DNA of 64,000 nt, taken from NCBI RefSeq assembly GCF_001499965.1, contig NZ_LQIT01000017.1, forward strand, positions 1-64,000, read 5' to 3'. The stretch's first letter is position 1. Each line of letters opens with the position of its first letter. The notes beneath the pieces are model-generated. The model made no database searches and was not told the DNA's origin. It was given only the letters and a program-made list of their open reading frames with translations. This document shows positions 25,664 through 35,484 of the stretch, one piece after another. This stretch comes from Mycobacterium sp. GA-2829. GTDB lineage: Bacteria; Actinomycetota; Actinomycetes; Mycobacteriales; Mycobacteriaceae. A program made the position numbers and the translations under genes.

Positions 25664-25701
25664 GGCGATGTCAGTACCCGCGGGCGGTGCGGGTGAACCG
25701 G

Positions 25702-26034
25702 TTACTTGGGCGGCAGCGTCTTGACGTGGTCCACGCTGCGACGTACCCACGACTGCAGTTGCCGGGTGGTGCGCACTCCGTCGCCGTCGACGCGCAGCCA
25801 CCCGCGTAGTTCGCGGCCGGACATGACCATCGGCGCGACGTGGGCGCGGTGCAGGAGCTTCTCGGTCTCCTCGGGCGGGACCCGGACCATCAGCCCGCCT
25901 TTCCCGCTGGCGGCGACGGCCATGTGCCCGTCGATCAGGAACGCCAGACCGCCGAACATGCGTTTCTCGGTGACGCCTTTGTGGGTCGCGACGATCTCCC
26001 GGATGCGCTCGACGAGGTCGGGGTCGTAGGGCAT
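25702..26034 (-). CDS. TfoX/Sxy N-terminal domain protein
   Basis: 110 residues, a stand-alone TfoX N-terminal domain: EKRMFGGLAFLIDGHMAVA near residue 23, a KGGLMVRVPPE stretch, and MSGRELRGWLRV near 73. In gamma-proteobacteria TfoX/Sxy activates competence genes together with CRP; short actinobacterial versions have no known role. The gene ends 38 bp upstream of the HhH glycosylase start and begins 19 bp from an inverted repeat. Confidence 0.88.
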   Translation of the reverse strand: MPYDPDLVERIREIVATHKGVTEKRMFGGLAFLIDGHMAVAASGKGGLMVRVPPEETEKLLHRAHVAPMVMSGRELRGWLRVDGDGVRTTRQLQSWVRRSVDHVKTLPPK

Positions 26035-26052
26035 GGCTTCATTCTGTCTCGC

Positions 26053-26110
26053 CGAGCAGACACAGAATCGCGTTCAGCGGAGGTCGAGCACGCGAATCTG
26101 TGTCTGCTCG
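26053..26110. repeat. Inverted repeat with 20-bp arms, copy A
   Basis: Arms at 26053-26072 (CGAGCAGACACAGAATCGCG) and 26091-26110 match as an inverted pair at 19 of 20 positions, with an 18-bp loop. The same sequence recurs as an inverted pair at 26320-26377 on the other side of the small gene. It could form a hairpin in RNA at the end of that gene; there is no U-run on either strand. Confidence 0.85.
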
Positions 26111-26113
26111 CGC

Positions 26114-26302
26114 TCATTCGGTGTCCGCGGCGACCGACCAGTCGCCGACCCGGGCGCTGTGGGAGTCGAGGATCTCCTGCTTGTCGCCGGGCTCGAGTTC
26201 GGTGAGGTCGAGGATCTCGTCGGCGCAGTCATGCAGGATCCGGCCGAGTTCGGCGTTCACGTCGGCGTCGTCGGGCAGATTCACTTCGAGAACGAATTTC
26301 AC
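26114..26302 (-). CDS. Small acidic hypothetical protein, 62 aa
   Basis: Start placed at GTG 26302 (VKFVLEVNLPDDAD...). A longer frame to 26344 would translate one arm of the flanking inverted repeat and is rejected. Rich in Asp and Glu, with LGRILHDCADEILDLTEL suggesting a helical pack; no known domain. It is enclosed on both sides by the CGAGCAGACACAGA inverted repeats, which sit 3 bp beyond its stop and 17 bp before its start. Function unknown. Confidence 0.6.
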   Translation of the reverse strand: MKFVLEVNLPDDADVNAELGRILHDCADEILDLTELEPGDKQEILDSHSARVGDWSVAADTE

Positions 26303-26319
26303 GAACGCCGGATACCCCG

Positions 26320-26377
26320 CGAGCAGACACAGATTCGTGTTCATCGCATGCGAATCACGCGAATCTGTGTCTGCTCG
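26320..26377. repeat. Inverted repeat, copy B
   Basis: Arms at 26320-26337 (CGAGCAGACACAGATTCG) and 26358-26377 (CGCGAATCTGTGTCTGCTCG) are perfectly complementary over 18 bp. It is related to copy A in the same order and is located between the small acidic gene and the end of lon. Confidence 0.85.
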
Positions 26378-26394
26378 GCGAGAATCTCTGCCGG

Positions 26395-28728
26395 TTAGGC
26401 GGCCTGGTGCGCCGTCCCCGTCGCCGGTTCCAGTGCCTGCGCGACGATCTCGGCGACGTCGGTCATCGGCCGGACGTCGAGCGCGTCGAGCACCTCGGCC
26501 GGCACCTCGTCGAGATCGGGTTCGTTGCGCTGCGGGATGAACACCGTCGACAGCCCGGCCCGCTGGGCGGCGAGCAGCTTCTGCTTCACCCCGCCGATCG
26601 GCAGCACGCGGCCGTTGAGCGTGACCTCACCGGTCATGCCGACGTCCGAGCGCACCTGCCGCCCGGTGGCCAGCGACACCAGCGCGGTCACCATCGTCAC
26701 ACCGGCCGAGGGCCCGTCCTTGGGGACGGCGCCCGCGGGCACGTGCACGTGGATACGACGGTCCAGCGCCTTCGGGTCGACCCCCAACTGCTCGGCGTGC
26801 GCGCGGACGTAGGACAGCGCGATCTGCGCCGACTCCTTCATCACGTCGCCCAGCTGACCGGTCAGCTGCAACCCCGCGTCGCCGTCGGTCGACCCGGCCT
26901 CGATGTAGAGGACGTCGCCGCCGAGACCGGTGACGGCCAGACCGGTCGCCACGCCGGGCACCGCGGTGCGCTCGGCCGACTCCGGCATGAACCGCGGACG
27001 GCCCAGGTAACCCACGAGATCCGGCTCGTCGATGATGATCGGCGCCGGGTCGGCGGCCAGCTTGGTGGTGGCCTTGCGCATCGCCTTGGCCAGCAGCCGT
27101 TCGAACTGCCGCACCCCGGGTTCGCGGGTGTAGTCGGCGGCGATCTTGCGCAGCGCGTCGTCGGTCACCTCGACTTCGTCCATGGTGAGCGCGGCCCGCT
27201 CCCGCTGCCGCGGCAGCAGGAAGTCGCGGGCGATCGCCACCTTGTCGTCGGAGGTGTACCCGTCGATCTGCACCAGCTCCATCCGGTCCAGCAGGGCCTG
27301 CGGGATGTTCTCGATGACGTTGGCCGTCGCGAGGAACACCACGTCGCTCAGGTCGAGGTCCAGATCCAGGTAGTGGTCGCGGAACGTGTGGTTCTGTGCC
27401 GGGTCGAGCACCTCGAGCAGCGCCGCGGCCGGATCGCCGCGGTAGTCGCTGCCGACCTTGTCGATCTCGTCGAGCAGCACGACGGGGTTCATCGACCCCG
27501 CCTCGCCGATCGCGCGCACGATGCGGCCGGGCAGTGCGCCGACGTAGGTGCGCCGGTGACCGCGGATCTCGGCCTCGTCGCGCACACCGCCGAGGGCGAC
27601 CCGCACGAACTTGCGGCCCAACGCGCGGGCGACACTCTCACCCAGCGATGTCTTGCCGACCCCGGGCGGGCCGGCCAGCACCATCACCGCACCGGACCCG
27701 CGGCCGCCGACGACCTGCAGCCCGCGCTGGGCGCGCCGGGCGCGGACGGCCAGGTATTCGACGATGCGGTCCTTGACGTCGTCGAGGCCGTGGTGGTCGG
27801 CGTCGAGGATGTCGCGGGCGGCCTGCAGATCGGTCGAGTCCTCGGTGCGGGCGTTCCACGGCAGGTCGAGCACCGTGTCCAGCCAGGTGCGGATCCAGCC
27901 GCCCTCGGGGCTCTGGTCGCTGGCCCGTTCGAGCTTGCCGACCTCACGCAGCGCCGCTTCGCGCACCTTCTCCGGCAGGTCGGCGGCCTCGACGCGGGCC
28001 CGGTAGTCCGCTGGGTCTTCAGCACCCTCCGGGTCCATTTCGCCAAGTTCCTTGCGGATGGCGTTGAGCTGCTGGCGGAGCAGGAACTCCTTCTGCTGCT
28101 TGTCCATCCCGGCGCGGACGTCCTCGGCGATCTTGTCGTTGACCTCGACCTCGGCCAGGTGCTCGCCGGTCCATGCGATGAGCACGCGCAACCGCTCGGT
28201 GACGTCGGGGGTCTCGAGCAGCTGACGCTTCTGCACCTGGGTCAGGTAGGACGCGTATCCGGCGGTGTCGGCCAGCGCCGAGGGATCGGTCAACTGGTTG
28301 ACGAAGTCGATGATCTGCCAGGCCTCGCGGCGCTGCAGCATCGCCAGCAGCAGATTCTTGTACTCGGCGGCCAGCGCGCGGGTGTCGTCGGTGATCTGCG
28401 GCGCGGGCACCTGCTCGACGGTCACCCACAGCGCGGTGCCGGGGCCGGTGGCGCCCGCACCGATGTGCGCGCGACTGGTCCCGCGGACGACGGCGGCGGT
28501 GCCCGCCCCGCCGGGCATCCGCCCGACCTGCACGATCGTCGCCAGCACACCGTAGGTGGGGTAGCGGTCGCCGAGGCGCGGGGCGATCAGCAGCTCCCCG
28601 GATTCGGTGGTCTGCGCTGCGTCGACGGCGGCGCGGGCGGCGTCGTCGAGTTCGATCGGGACGACCATGCCGGGCAGCACGATGGTCTCGTTCGTGAACA
28701 GCACCGGCACTGAAGTGGCTTGAGCCAT
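26395..28728 (-). CDS. lon: ATP-dependent protease Lon
   Basis: 777 residues from ATG 28728, preceded by GGAGG. Order of domains: N-terminal substrate-binding LON domain ([19 protein letters not shown]), coiled middle ([18 protein letters not shown]), AAA+ module (Walker [19 protein letters not shown] near 362, [18 protein letters not shown] near 430) and S16 protease domain with catalytic serine in [14 protein letters not shown] near 676 and its lysine downstream. Degrades misfolded and regulatory proteins in the cytoplasm. Lon is absent from M. tuberculosis but present in fast-growing mycobacteria, in keeping with the proposed lineage. A HAIR-like site lies just upstream. Confidence 0.97.
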   Translation of the reverse strand: MAQATSVPVLFTNETIVLPGMVVPIELDDAARAAVDAAQTTESGELLIAPRLGDRYPTYGVLATIVQVGRMPGGAGTAAVVRGTSRAHIGAGATGPGTALWVTVEQVPAPQITDDTRALAAEYKNLLLAMLQRREAWQIIDFVNQLTDPSALADTAGYASYLTQVQKRQLLETPDVTERLRVLIAWTGEHLAEVEVNDKIAEDVRAGMDKQQKEFLLRQQLNAIRKELGEMDPEGAEDPADYRARVEAADLPEKVREAALREVGKLERASDQSPEGGWIRTWLDTVLDLPWNARTEDSTDLQAARDILDADHHGLDDVKDRIVEYLAVRARRAQRGLQVVGGRGSGAVMVLAGPPGVGKTSLGESVARALGRKFVRVALGGVRDEAEIRGHRRTYVGALPGRIVRAIGEAGSMNPVVLLDEIDKVGSDYRGDPAAALLEVLDPAQNHTFRDHYLDLDLDLSDVVFLATANVIENIPQALLDRMELVQIDGYTSDDKVAIARDFLLPRQRERAALTMDEVEVTDDALRKIAADYTREPGVRQFERLLAKAMRKATTKLAADPAPIIIDEPDLVGYLGRPRFMPESAERTAVPGVATGLAVTGLGGDVLYIEAGSTDGDAGLQLTGQLGDVMKESAQIALSYVRAHAEQLGVDPKALDRRIHVHVPAGAVPKDGPSAGVTMVTALVSLATGRQVRSDVGMTGEVTLNGRVLPIGGVKQKLLAAQRAGLSTVFIPQRNEPDLDEVPAEVLDALDVRPMTDVAEIVAQALEPATGTAHQAA

Positions 28729-28741
28729 GTGATCCTCCAAA

Positions 28742-28762
28742 GTTCAGTCAGATCGACTCAAC
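28742..28762. promoter_or_regulatory. HAIR-like (HspR-associated) inverted repeat upstream of lon
   Basis: GTTCAGT-N7-ACTCAAC matches the HAIR consensus CTTGAGT-N7-ACTCAAG at 11 of 14 positions with the exact 7-bp spacer. It lies 13 bp before the lon start codon. HspR represses heat-shock genes in actinobacteria and lon is an HspR target in Streptomyces, so the site is biologically sensible. Confidence 0.6.
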
Positions 28763-28766
28763 TTCG

Positions 28767-29234
28767 TCAGTGCGGTGTTTGTTCCCCGCTACGCCGTGGG
28801 CGATCGAGCCAGCGGGCCAACCGCGGTTCGCACACGGCCAAGACGATCGCGACGACGAACCACAGCACCGCCAGCGCCACGGTGGTGTTCCAGGCGTCGA
28901 ACGAATAGCCCTCGTCGTCCTCGGTGTGGAAGAACGGCGAGATGATGCCGAACTGGATGACCGGCGCCACGGCGATGCAGAACGCGAGCCCGGTGGTGGC
29001 GCCGAACGCGCCGCGCAACAGCAGCGACCGCGGGGTGCGCACGGCGGGGGCGGGGCGGTGGTGGGCCAGCAGGATGACCAGCAGCAATAGCCCGATCACC
29101 ACGGCCAGCACGTCCCAGTCGTCGCCGGCGAAGATGAAGGCGACGGCACCGCCGACGGTGGCCAGCGCCAGGGCGCCCGGGTCCACCCGCTGCTGCAGCT
29201 CGATGTGGGTCACGGCGTCGCCGTCGTCGGCCAT
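28767..29234 (-). CDS. Four-segment integral membrane protein
   Basis: 155 residues. Hydrophobic segments near residues 21-38, 40-57, 72-96 and 115-138, with a charged loop (FFHTEDDEGYSFDAW) between the last two and a basic C-terminus. No enzymatic motif or recognised family. Located 38 bp upstream of lon on the same strand, so co-transcription is possible, although the HAIR-like site suggests lon has its own promoter. Confidence 0.75.
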   Translation of the reverse strand: MADDGDAVTHIELQQRVDPGALALATVGGAVAFIFAGDDWDVLAVVIGLLLLVILLAHHRPAPAVRTPRSLLLRGAFGATTGLAFCIAVAPVIQFGIISPFFHTEDDEGYSFDAWNTTVALAVLWFVVAIVLAVCEPRLARWLDRPRRSGEQTPH

Positions 29235-29283
29235 TTCGCCACTCTAAGGTGGCCGTCGGGCCGGGGACGGTATTTGCTCGCCG

Positions 29284-29327
29284 AAAAGGCAGGGAGCCTG
29301 CCGCGGGGGGTGGCGGCAGGCTCCCTG
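29284..29327 (-). terminator. Intrinsic terminator of the antigen 85 gene
   Basis: A perfect 15-bp stem (29290-29304 with 29313-29327) and an 8-bp loop are followed on the minus strand by GCCTTTT. It lies 13 bp past the fbpC-like stop codon. Confidence 0.85.
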
Positions 29328-29340
29328 TGGTGTGGGTGGA

Positions 29341-30489
<1,149 letters not shown>

Positions 30490-30537
30490 TTACGAACTCG
30501 CCGCATGGCGCCGCCGTGGGCCGGGTACCACCGGGTG

Positions 30538-30957
30538 ATGAGCGATCCCTACGACCTCCAGCGCTTCGTGACCGCACAGGATCCCGTGTACGACACGGTG
30601 ATCGGTGAACTACGCGCGGGACGTAAGCAGAGCCACTGGATCTGGTTCATCTTTCCGCAGGTGCGGGGGCTGGGCCGCAGCCCGACCGCGCAGCACTACG
30701 CCATCGCGTCCCGCGACGAAGCGGTCGCCTACCTCGCGCACGACGTGCTCGGCCCGCGGCTGCGGGAATGCACCCGGCTGGTGCTCGAGATCGAAGGCCG
30801 TTCCGCGCGTGAGGTGTTCGGCTCACCCGACGACCTCAAGCTCCGGTCGTCGATGACGTTGTTCGCCCGCTGCACCGACGACAACACCGATTTCGTCGGT
30901 GTGCTCGACAAGTTCTACGGCGGGCAGGAGGACGACGCGACCGTGTCGCGCCTGTGA
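30538..30957 (+). CDS. DUF1810 family protein
   Basis: 139 residues from ATG 30538. Complete DUF1810 domain: YDLQRFVTAQDPVYDTVIGEL, KQSHWIWFIFPQVRGLG near residue 37, an AIASRDEAVAYLAH helix, LRECTRLVLEI, and SSMTLFARC with a conserved aspartate and cysteine. All-alpha fold; the M. tuberculosis member Rv1873 (from memory) has a known structure but no assigned activity. Its stop is 4 bp from the stop of the convergent amylase gene. Confidence 0.9.
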   Translation: MSDPYDLQRFVTAQDPVYDTVIGELRAGRKQSHWIWFIFPQVRGLGRSPTAQHYAIASRDEAVAYLAHDVLGPRLRECTRLVLEIEGRSAREVFGSPDDLKLRSSMTLFARCTDDNTDFVGVLDKFYGGQEDDATVSRL

Positions 30958-30961
30958 GCGC

Positions 30962-32263
30962 TCAGGTAGGTGCGACGACGACCCAGCCGTGCGGCGGCAC
31001 CGTCAGGTGCTCGAGTTCCTCGGACGGCGGCGCCCCGGATCCGGCCAGCACCCGGCCGCGCCCGAGGGCGGTTTCGGACAGCGGGACCGTCAGCGGGGCG
31101 TCGTCGACATTGAGCGCGACGATCAGCGCGTCGTCGCCTCGCCGGGTCTCGTACACGTAGTGGCGGTTGCTCAACCGCACCGCCGTCGTCGTCGCCCGGT
31201 GCAGCCACGGGTGGCGGCGGCGCAGCCCGATCAGGTACTTGTGCAGCCGGAATATGTCGTTGTCTTCTGTTGGGGGAGAGGAGAATTCGGGCCGCACCGC
31301 ATCGTCTCCGCCCCTGCGGTCCTCCTTGAGGCCGTGGTAGCCCAACTCGTCGCCGGCGTAGACGCTGGGCACCCCGCCGATCGTGAACAGCAGCACCAGG
31401 GCATGTTCGAGGTGGCGATCGTCGGTCAGCTGGCTGGCGATGCGGGTGACGTCGTGGTTGCCGACGAACGTCATCGGCGCGAAGGTGGCGAGGAGTTCGG
31501 TGTGCCGTTTGAGGGCGTGGTCGAGTTCGTGGAAGTTGCCGTCGTTGAGGCTGCTCCACACCGCCTTCCACAGCTCGTACTGGGTGACCGAGTCGAAGCC
31601 GGCCGCGACCCGGCCGGCGTAGTCGCCGTGGATGACCTCGCCGACGAACCAGGCGTCCGGGTGCGCCTCGCGCACCCGGGGCAGCACTTGGGACCAGAAC
31701 GCGTCCGGGACGGCGTAGGCGGCGTCCAGGCGCCACCCGTCGGCGCCGCGGTCCAGCCAGTGCGACATGACGTCGACGGTGTAGTCGACGACCTCGGGTG
31801 CCCGGTGGTCGAGGGCGATCAACTCACCGTGGCCCTCGAAGGTGTCGAAGCCATCGCCGCGGCGCCGGAACCAGGCCGACGACGGATGGTCGGGTCCGCC
31901 GTCGAGGGCCTCGCGGTAGCGGGGGAAGTCGGTGCCGACGTGGTTGAACACCCCGTCGAGCAGGACGCGCAGACCGCGGCGGTGCGCCTGGTCGATCAGC
32001 TCGTCGAAGTCGGTGTCGTCGCCGAGCCGCGGGTCGATCGCATAGTGGTCGGTGGTGTCGTAACCGTGTGTGCGCGAAGCGAATACAGGTCCGAGGGCAA
32101 GGCCCGAAGCACCGAGCGCGATGGCGTGGTCGAGCCACTCGACGAGGCGCCGCAGCCGGTGTTCGTCCGCGGTGGGTGGCGGGTCGGCGGGGAACGCGCC
32201 GACGAAGCCCAGCGGGTAGACCTGCCACCAGATGACGTGTTCGACCCAGGCTGGTGTGGTCAT
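30962..32263 (-). CDS. GH13-family alpha-amylase/alpha-glucosidase-like hydrolase
   Basis: 433 residues, shorter than most GH13 enzymes. The four conserved regions are present: DGVFNHVG (region I, near residue 110), GWRLDAAYA with the nucleophile aspartate (II, near 187), FVGEVI with the acid/base glutamate (III, near 218) and FVGNHDVTR (IV, near 275). No signal peptide, so it acts in the cytoplasm on alpha-glucans or maltodextrins. Its ATG shares a base with the deaminase stop (TGATG), making it the last gene of a tight run that starts with a TetR regulator. Confidence 0.92.
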   Translation of the reverse strand: MTTPAWVEHVIWWQVYPLGFVGAFPADPPPTADEHRLRRLVEWLDHAIALGASGLALGPVFASRTHGYDTTDHYAIDPRLGDDTDFDELIDQAHRRGLRVLLDGVFNHVGTDFPRYREALDGGPDHPSSAWFRRRGDGFDTFEGHGELIALDHRAPEVVDYTVDVMSHWLDRGADGWRLDAAYAVPDAFWSQVLPRVREAHPDAWFVGEVIHGDYAGRVAAGFDSVTQYELWKAVWSSLNDGNFHELDHALKRHTELLATFAPMTFVGNHDVTRIASQLTDDRHLEHALVLLFTIGGVPSVYAGDELGYHGLKEDRRGGDDAVRPEFSSPPTEDNDIFRLHKYLIGLRRRHPWLHRATTTAVRLSNRHYVYETRRGDDALIVALNVDDAPLTVPLSETALGRGRVLAGSGAPPSEELEHLTVPPHGWVVVAPT

Positions 32264-32739
32264 CAGGCGAACTTCTCCCGGTAGAGGGTGTGCATGGCGT
32301 CGGCGAGTTCCGGCGCCGGTCCGTCGACGGACAGACCGGGTGCCACGGTGGTGATCGGCAGGGTGGCCACCGGCGGGGGCGGTGCGCCCCAGTCGGCCAG
32401 CCACCCGCTCAGCTGTGCCGACGACGTCGCGTAGACGATCCGGCCCAGGCCGACCCAGGCATGCGCGGCGGCGCACATGGGGCAGTGCTCTCCGGAGGTG
32501 TAGACCGTGGCGGCCACGCGCTCCTCGGGGGTCAGGTGTTCCACCGACCACTTCGCGATCGCGAATTCCGGATGTCGGGTGTGGTCACCGCCGCTGACGT
32601 GGTTGTGATCGGCGAACCGGACCGCCCCGGCCCGGTCGACGAGCAGGGAGCCGAAGGGTTCGTCACCGGCCTCGAGCGCCTCGCGGGCCAGTTCCACGCA
32701 GCGGCGCAGGTGTTCGAGATCGGACTCGCTGATCGCCAC
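32263..32739 (-). CDS. CMP/dCMP-type zinc deaminase (guanine/nucleoside deaminase-like)
   Basis: 158 residues. Zinc site: HPEFA (His and catalytic Glu, variant of HAE, near residue 58) and HCPMCAAAH (Cys-x2-Cys, near 88). N-terminal helix ELAREALEAGDEPFGSLLVD is typical of guanine deaminases and tRNA adenosine deaminase relatives. Deaminates a purine or related base; the exact substrate is unclear because the residue before the first zinc cysteine is His rather than Pro. 30 bp downstream of the TPR gene and coupled to the amylase gene. Confidence 0.87.
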   Translation of the reverse strand: MAISESDLEHLRRCVELAREALEAGDEPFGSLLVDRAGAVRFADHNHVSGGDHTRHPEFAIAKWSVEHLTPEERVAATVYTSGEHCPMCAAAHAWVGLGRIVYATSSAQLSGWLADWGAPPPPVATLPITTVAPGLSVDGPAPELADAMHTLYREKFA

Positions 32740-32769
32740 AGCCCGGAGTCTACGCAGCGTCGTGTTCGC

Positions 32770-34461
32770 TCAGCCCGGACAGCAGCCGCCGGCGACCTCG
32801 AGCCGGCAGGCGCAGGATGCGGTGATCGGTACGTCGGCGCGCGCCTTGGCGAGGGTGAGCTGCTGTTCGATGATCGCGGCCTCGGCGCTGCGGCCCAGTC
32901 GCACCAGGCACTCGTGATACCCGTGCAGGCTCCACACGTTGCCCGGATGTTGCGAGGAGCGGCTCAGCTGCGGGTCCAGGCCCAGGTCGGCGGCGTACAC
33001 GGCCGCGGCGTCCTCGACCCGGCCCTGTTCGAGCAGCAGCGCCCCGTAGGCGTGGCGGGTCGGCTGCATCCACCCCCAGGGTTCGTCGTAGGGCAGGTTG
33101 TCGTCGAGGTCGATCGCACGGCGCAGGTGGGCGAAGGCGGTGTCGAATTCCCCTGCGCGGTAGGCGATCTCGCCGTCGAGCATCGCCTCGGCGACGGCGA
33201 GGATGTCCCGGCTGGTGTTGTTGAACAGGTAGCGCGACTCCGGGATGCGCGCATAGGCCGCGGCGAAGGCGTCGCGTTCGGCGCGGGCCTGATCGAGGTT
33301 GCCCTTCGCGGCGTGGGCCACTCCGCGCCCGTAGTGGATGGTCGCGGTGGTGGTGCAGTAGAGCGCCTGATCGACGGGCAGCGATTCGGCGATCAACTCG
33401 TCCCAGCGGCCGAACCGCACCAGCACATGCACCCGCAGCGGGACGAACGCCTCCAGCCAGTCCGCCATCGGCGGCGATTCGATGGCGAGCAGTTCCGGGG
33501 TGAGCTGGCCCGCGAGTTCGTCGGCCGCTCGCAAGGCGATGGCCGAGGAGCCCTCGAACATGGCTGAGTAGACCACGAAGTGCAGATCGTGCGCCCGGTA
33601 CAGCGAATAGAAGTTCAGGGGGCCGGCGCGGTCGACGAACTTGCGGTCCGCCTGCACCGCAGCGAGATTCGCATCCACCGAGGCGCGGTAGTGCCCGCAC
33701 AGCACGTCGATGTGGCTGGGCATGTGCCGCAGGTGACCGGCGTCGGGCACCAGCCCGCGCAGGAGATCAGCCGCGGGCAGCGCCGCCTCGGGTGTCGCCG
33801 ACATCTCCATGGTGTGCAGGTACAGGTGCAGTACGCCGGGGTGTGCCCGACCCGCGGCGGTGGCCAGGGCGTCGTCGAGGATCCGCTTGGCAGCCACCAC
33901 CCGGGACCCCGACGCGGGTTCGCCGGTGCGGGTGTCCCACAGCGCCCACGCGGTGATGTTGACCAGCGCATCGGCGGCCAGCGCCTGCACGTCGACGTCG
34001 TCGGGGTAGGAGGCCGCGAGTGCGACCATCGCGTCGGCGTAGGCGGTGTGCCCGTCCTGCAGCGCGTCGGTGGCCTGCGGATCGTCGACCGGGAAGCGGG
34101 CCGCCAGCGCCTCGATCAACCCGTGTTCGACTGCCGAGGCGCGCCCGTCGGCGGCCAGCCGCAGTTCCATGCGGGCCCGCGCCAGCGAGGCGTTCAGGTC
34201 GACCGGGTCGAACGCCTCCCACGGCTTGTTGTAGTTCGGGCCGACCGCATAGGCGATACCCCACCGCGCGATCGCCAGGTCGGGGTCGAGTTCGAGGGCC
34301 CGTTCGAAGCACCGGACGGCCTCTTCGTGGTTGAACGCGTACGCCCACACCATGCCGCGGTCGAACCACGTCTGCGCCTGGGCCGACGGCGTCTCGACGG
34401 CTCGGTGGTAGGAGCCGAGGTCGTAGTACTGCTCGGCGTCACGGCCGAGCGAAACCGTCAT
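32770..34461 (-). CDS. Tetratricopeptide-repeat protein with cysteine-rich C-terminus
   Basis: 563 residues from ATG 34461. TPR-like helices recur throughout (HEEAVRCFERALELDPDLA near residue 45; EFDTAFAHLRRAIDLDDNL near 435; GRVEDAAAVYAADLGLDPQ near 475), with HLYLHTMEMS and HMPSHIDVLCGHYRAS in the middle. The last 15 residues hold four cysteines (SCACRLEVAGGCCPG), possibly a metal site. No catalytic motif. Its start lies inside the 3' end of the upstream membrane-protein gene (23-bp overlap), so the two are coupled. Confidence 0.8.
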   Translation of the reverse strand: MTVSLGRDAEQYYDLGSYHRAVETPSAQAQTWFDRGMVWAYAFNHEEAVRCFERALELDPDLAIARWGIAYAVGPNYNKPWEAFDPVDLNASLARARMELRLAADGRASAVEHGLIEALAARFPVDDPQATDALQDGHTAYADAMVALAASYPDDVDVQALAADALVNITAWALWDTRTGEPASGSRVVAAKRILDDALATAAGRAHPGVLHLYLHTMEMSATPEAALPAADLLRGLVPDAGHLRHMPSHIDVLCGHYRASVDANLAAVQADRKFVDRAGPLNFYSLYRAHDLHFVVYSAMFEGSSAIALRAADELAGQLTPELLAIESPPMADWLEAFVPLRVHVLVRFGRWDELIAESLPVDQALYCTTTATIHYGRGVAHAAKGNLDQARAERDAFAAAYARIPESRYLFNNTSRDILAVAEAMLDGEIAYRAGEFDTAFAHLRRAIDLDDNLPYDEPWGWMQPTRHAYGALLLEQGRVEDAAAVYAADLGLDPQLSRSSQHPGNVWSLHGYHECLVRLGRSAEAAIIEQQLTLAKARADVPITASCACRLEVAGGCCPG

Positions 34462-35464
34462 GGCGGGAACGATAGTGGAGCGAAACGGCGGTGGCGAGGG
34501 TTGCCAGCACGGCACCCGCCAGCGCCCACACCGCCAGGGTCGCCACCGATGTCGCCGCGCCGTTGCCGCCGAAGTACTGCACGCTGCGCAGCAGATCCAC
34601 TCCGGAGCCCTGGGGCACGATGTGGGTGAACGTCCGGTAGAGGCCCGACAGCAGCGGTCGGCCCACCGGTCCGGCGGCCGCCGCGTTTCCGACGATGACG
34701 AGGAACAGCGTCAGCAGCAGTGCCGCCACGGTGCCCAGCGCCGCGCCGACGCCGGTGATCGCGCCGCCGACGGCCATCGCGTAGAGCCACAGCGCCCCGA
34801 ACAATTGCGCGGTGTGGCCGGTCAGCGCGCCGAGGCCGGCGTCGACGTAGGCGGTCACGCCCGCGGCCAGCACGGCCGAGAAACCCGCCAGGCTCAGCGT
34901 GCGCAGCGCCAGCCTGCGCGGGGTGCGGGTGGGCCCCATGACCCGGCTGAGGATCGTCGCGCCGACCGAGGCGCCGATGGACAGGAAGATCACGGCGTAG
35001 AACTCGACGGTCGCCGACGGGTCGGCGGCGGTGGTGGGGGCGACGTCGTCGACGACCGGGGTGAGCCCCGCTCCGGCGGCGATCTCGCGGCCGACCGCTT
35101 CGGCGGCGGTCGCCACACTGCGTCCGCCGCCACCGGCGACATAGACGGTCAGTTCGTGGTCGGGTCCGACGGCGTATCCGGCGTCGGCGCGGCGCTGGTA
35201 GACCAGGTCACGTGCGTCGGCCGCATCGGCGGCCTCGGTGACGGCGAGGGCGTCCTGGCCGCGCATCGCCTCGAGCACCGGCGGGGGAGCGGCCACCGCG
35301 ACGTCGAGGTGGCGCAGCGTCGGGTTGGCGAAGGCACCGGAGTAACTGGCGATCATCGCGACGACGAACACGATCAGCGCGGCCATCAGACCCGCGAGGG
35401 TCGTCACCTTCCTGCGCAGGTCGGAGTCGGCTTCAGGGTGTTTCACCGCAGCGTGTTTCGGCAT
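34439..35464 (-). CDS. Multi-pass membrane protein, YhgE/ABC-2 permease-like
   Basis: 341 residues. One N-terminal membrane segment (residues 24-45), a ~110-residue extracytoplasmic domain, then five or six further segments from about residue 155. This layout, with a large outside loop after helix 1 and a permease-like C-terminal block, resembles YhgE/Pip and ABC-2 exporter subunits. Lies 20 bp downstream of the TetR gene on the same strand, so it is the probable target of that repressor and may export a toxic compound or lipid. No ATPase gene is adjacent. Confidence 0.75.
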   Translation of the reverse strand: MPKHAAVKHPEADSDLRRKVTTLAGLMAALIVFVVAMIASYSGAFANPTLRHLDVAVAAPPPVLEAMRGQDALAVTEAADAADARDLVYQRRADAGYAVGPDHELTVYVAGGGGRSVATAAEAVGREIAAGAGLTPVVDDVAPTTAADPSATVEFYAVIFLSIGASVGATILSRVMGPTRTPRRLALRTLSLAGFSAVLAAGVTAYVDAGLGALTGHTAQLFGALWLYAMAVGGAITGVGAALGTVAALLLTLFLVIVGNAAAAGPVGRPLLSGLYRTFTHIVPQGSGVDLLRSVQYFGGNGAATSVATLAVWALAGAVLATLATAVSLHYRSRHDGFARP

Positions 35465-35484
35465 GGCAGACAGTGCCTTTCAAG

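Noticed and set aside
26407..28713. 768-aa open frame on the plus strand opposite lon
   Set aside because: Mirror of the Lon coding sequence; composition is low-complexity His/Gly/Val typical of antisense frames in GC-rich DNA.
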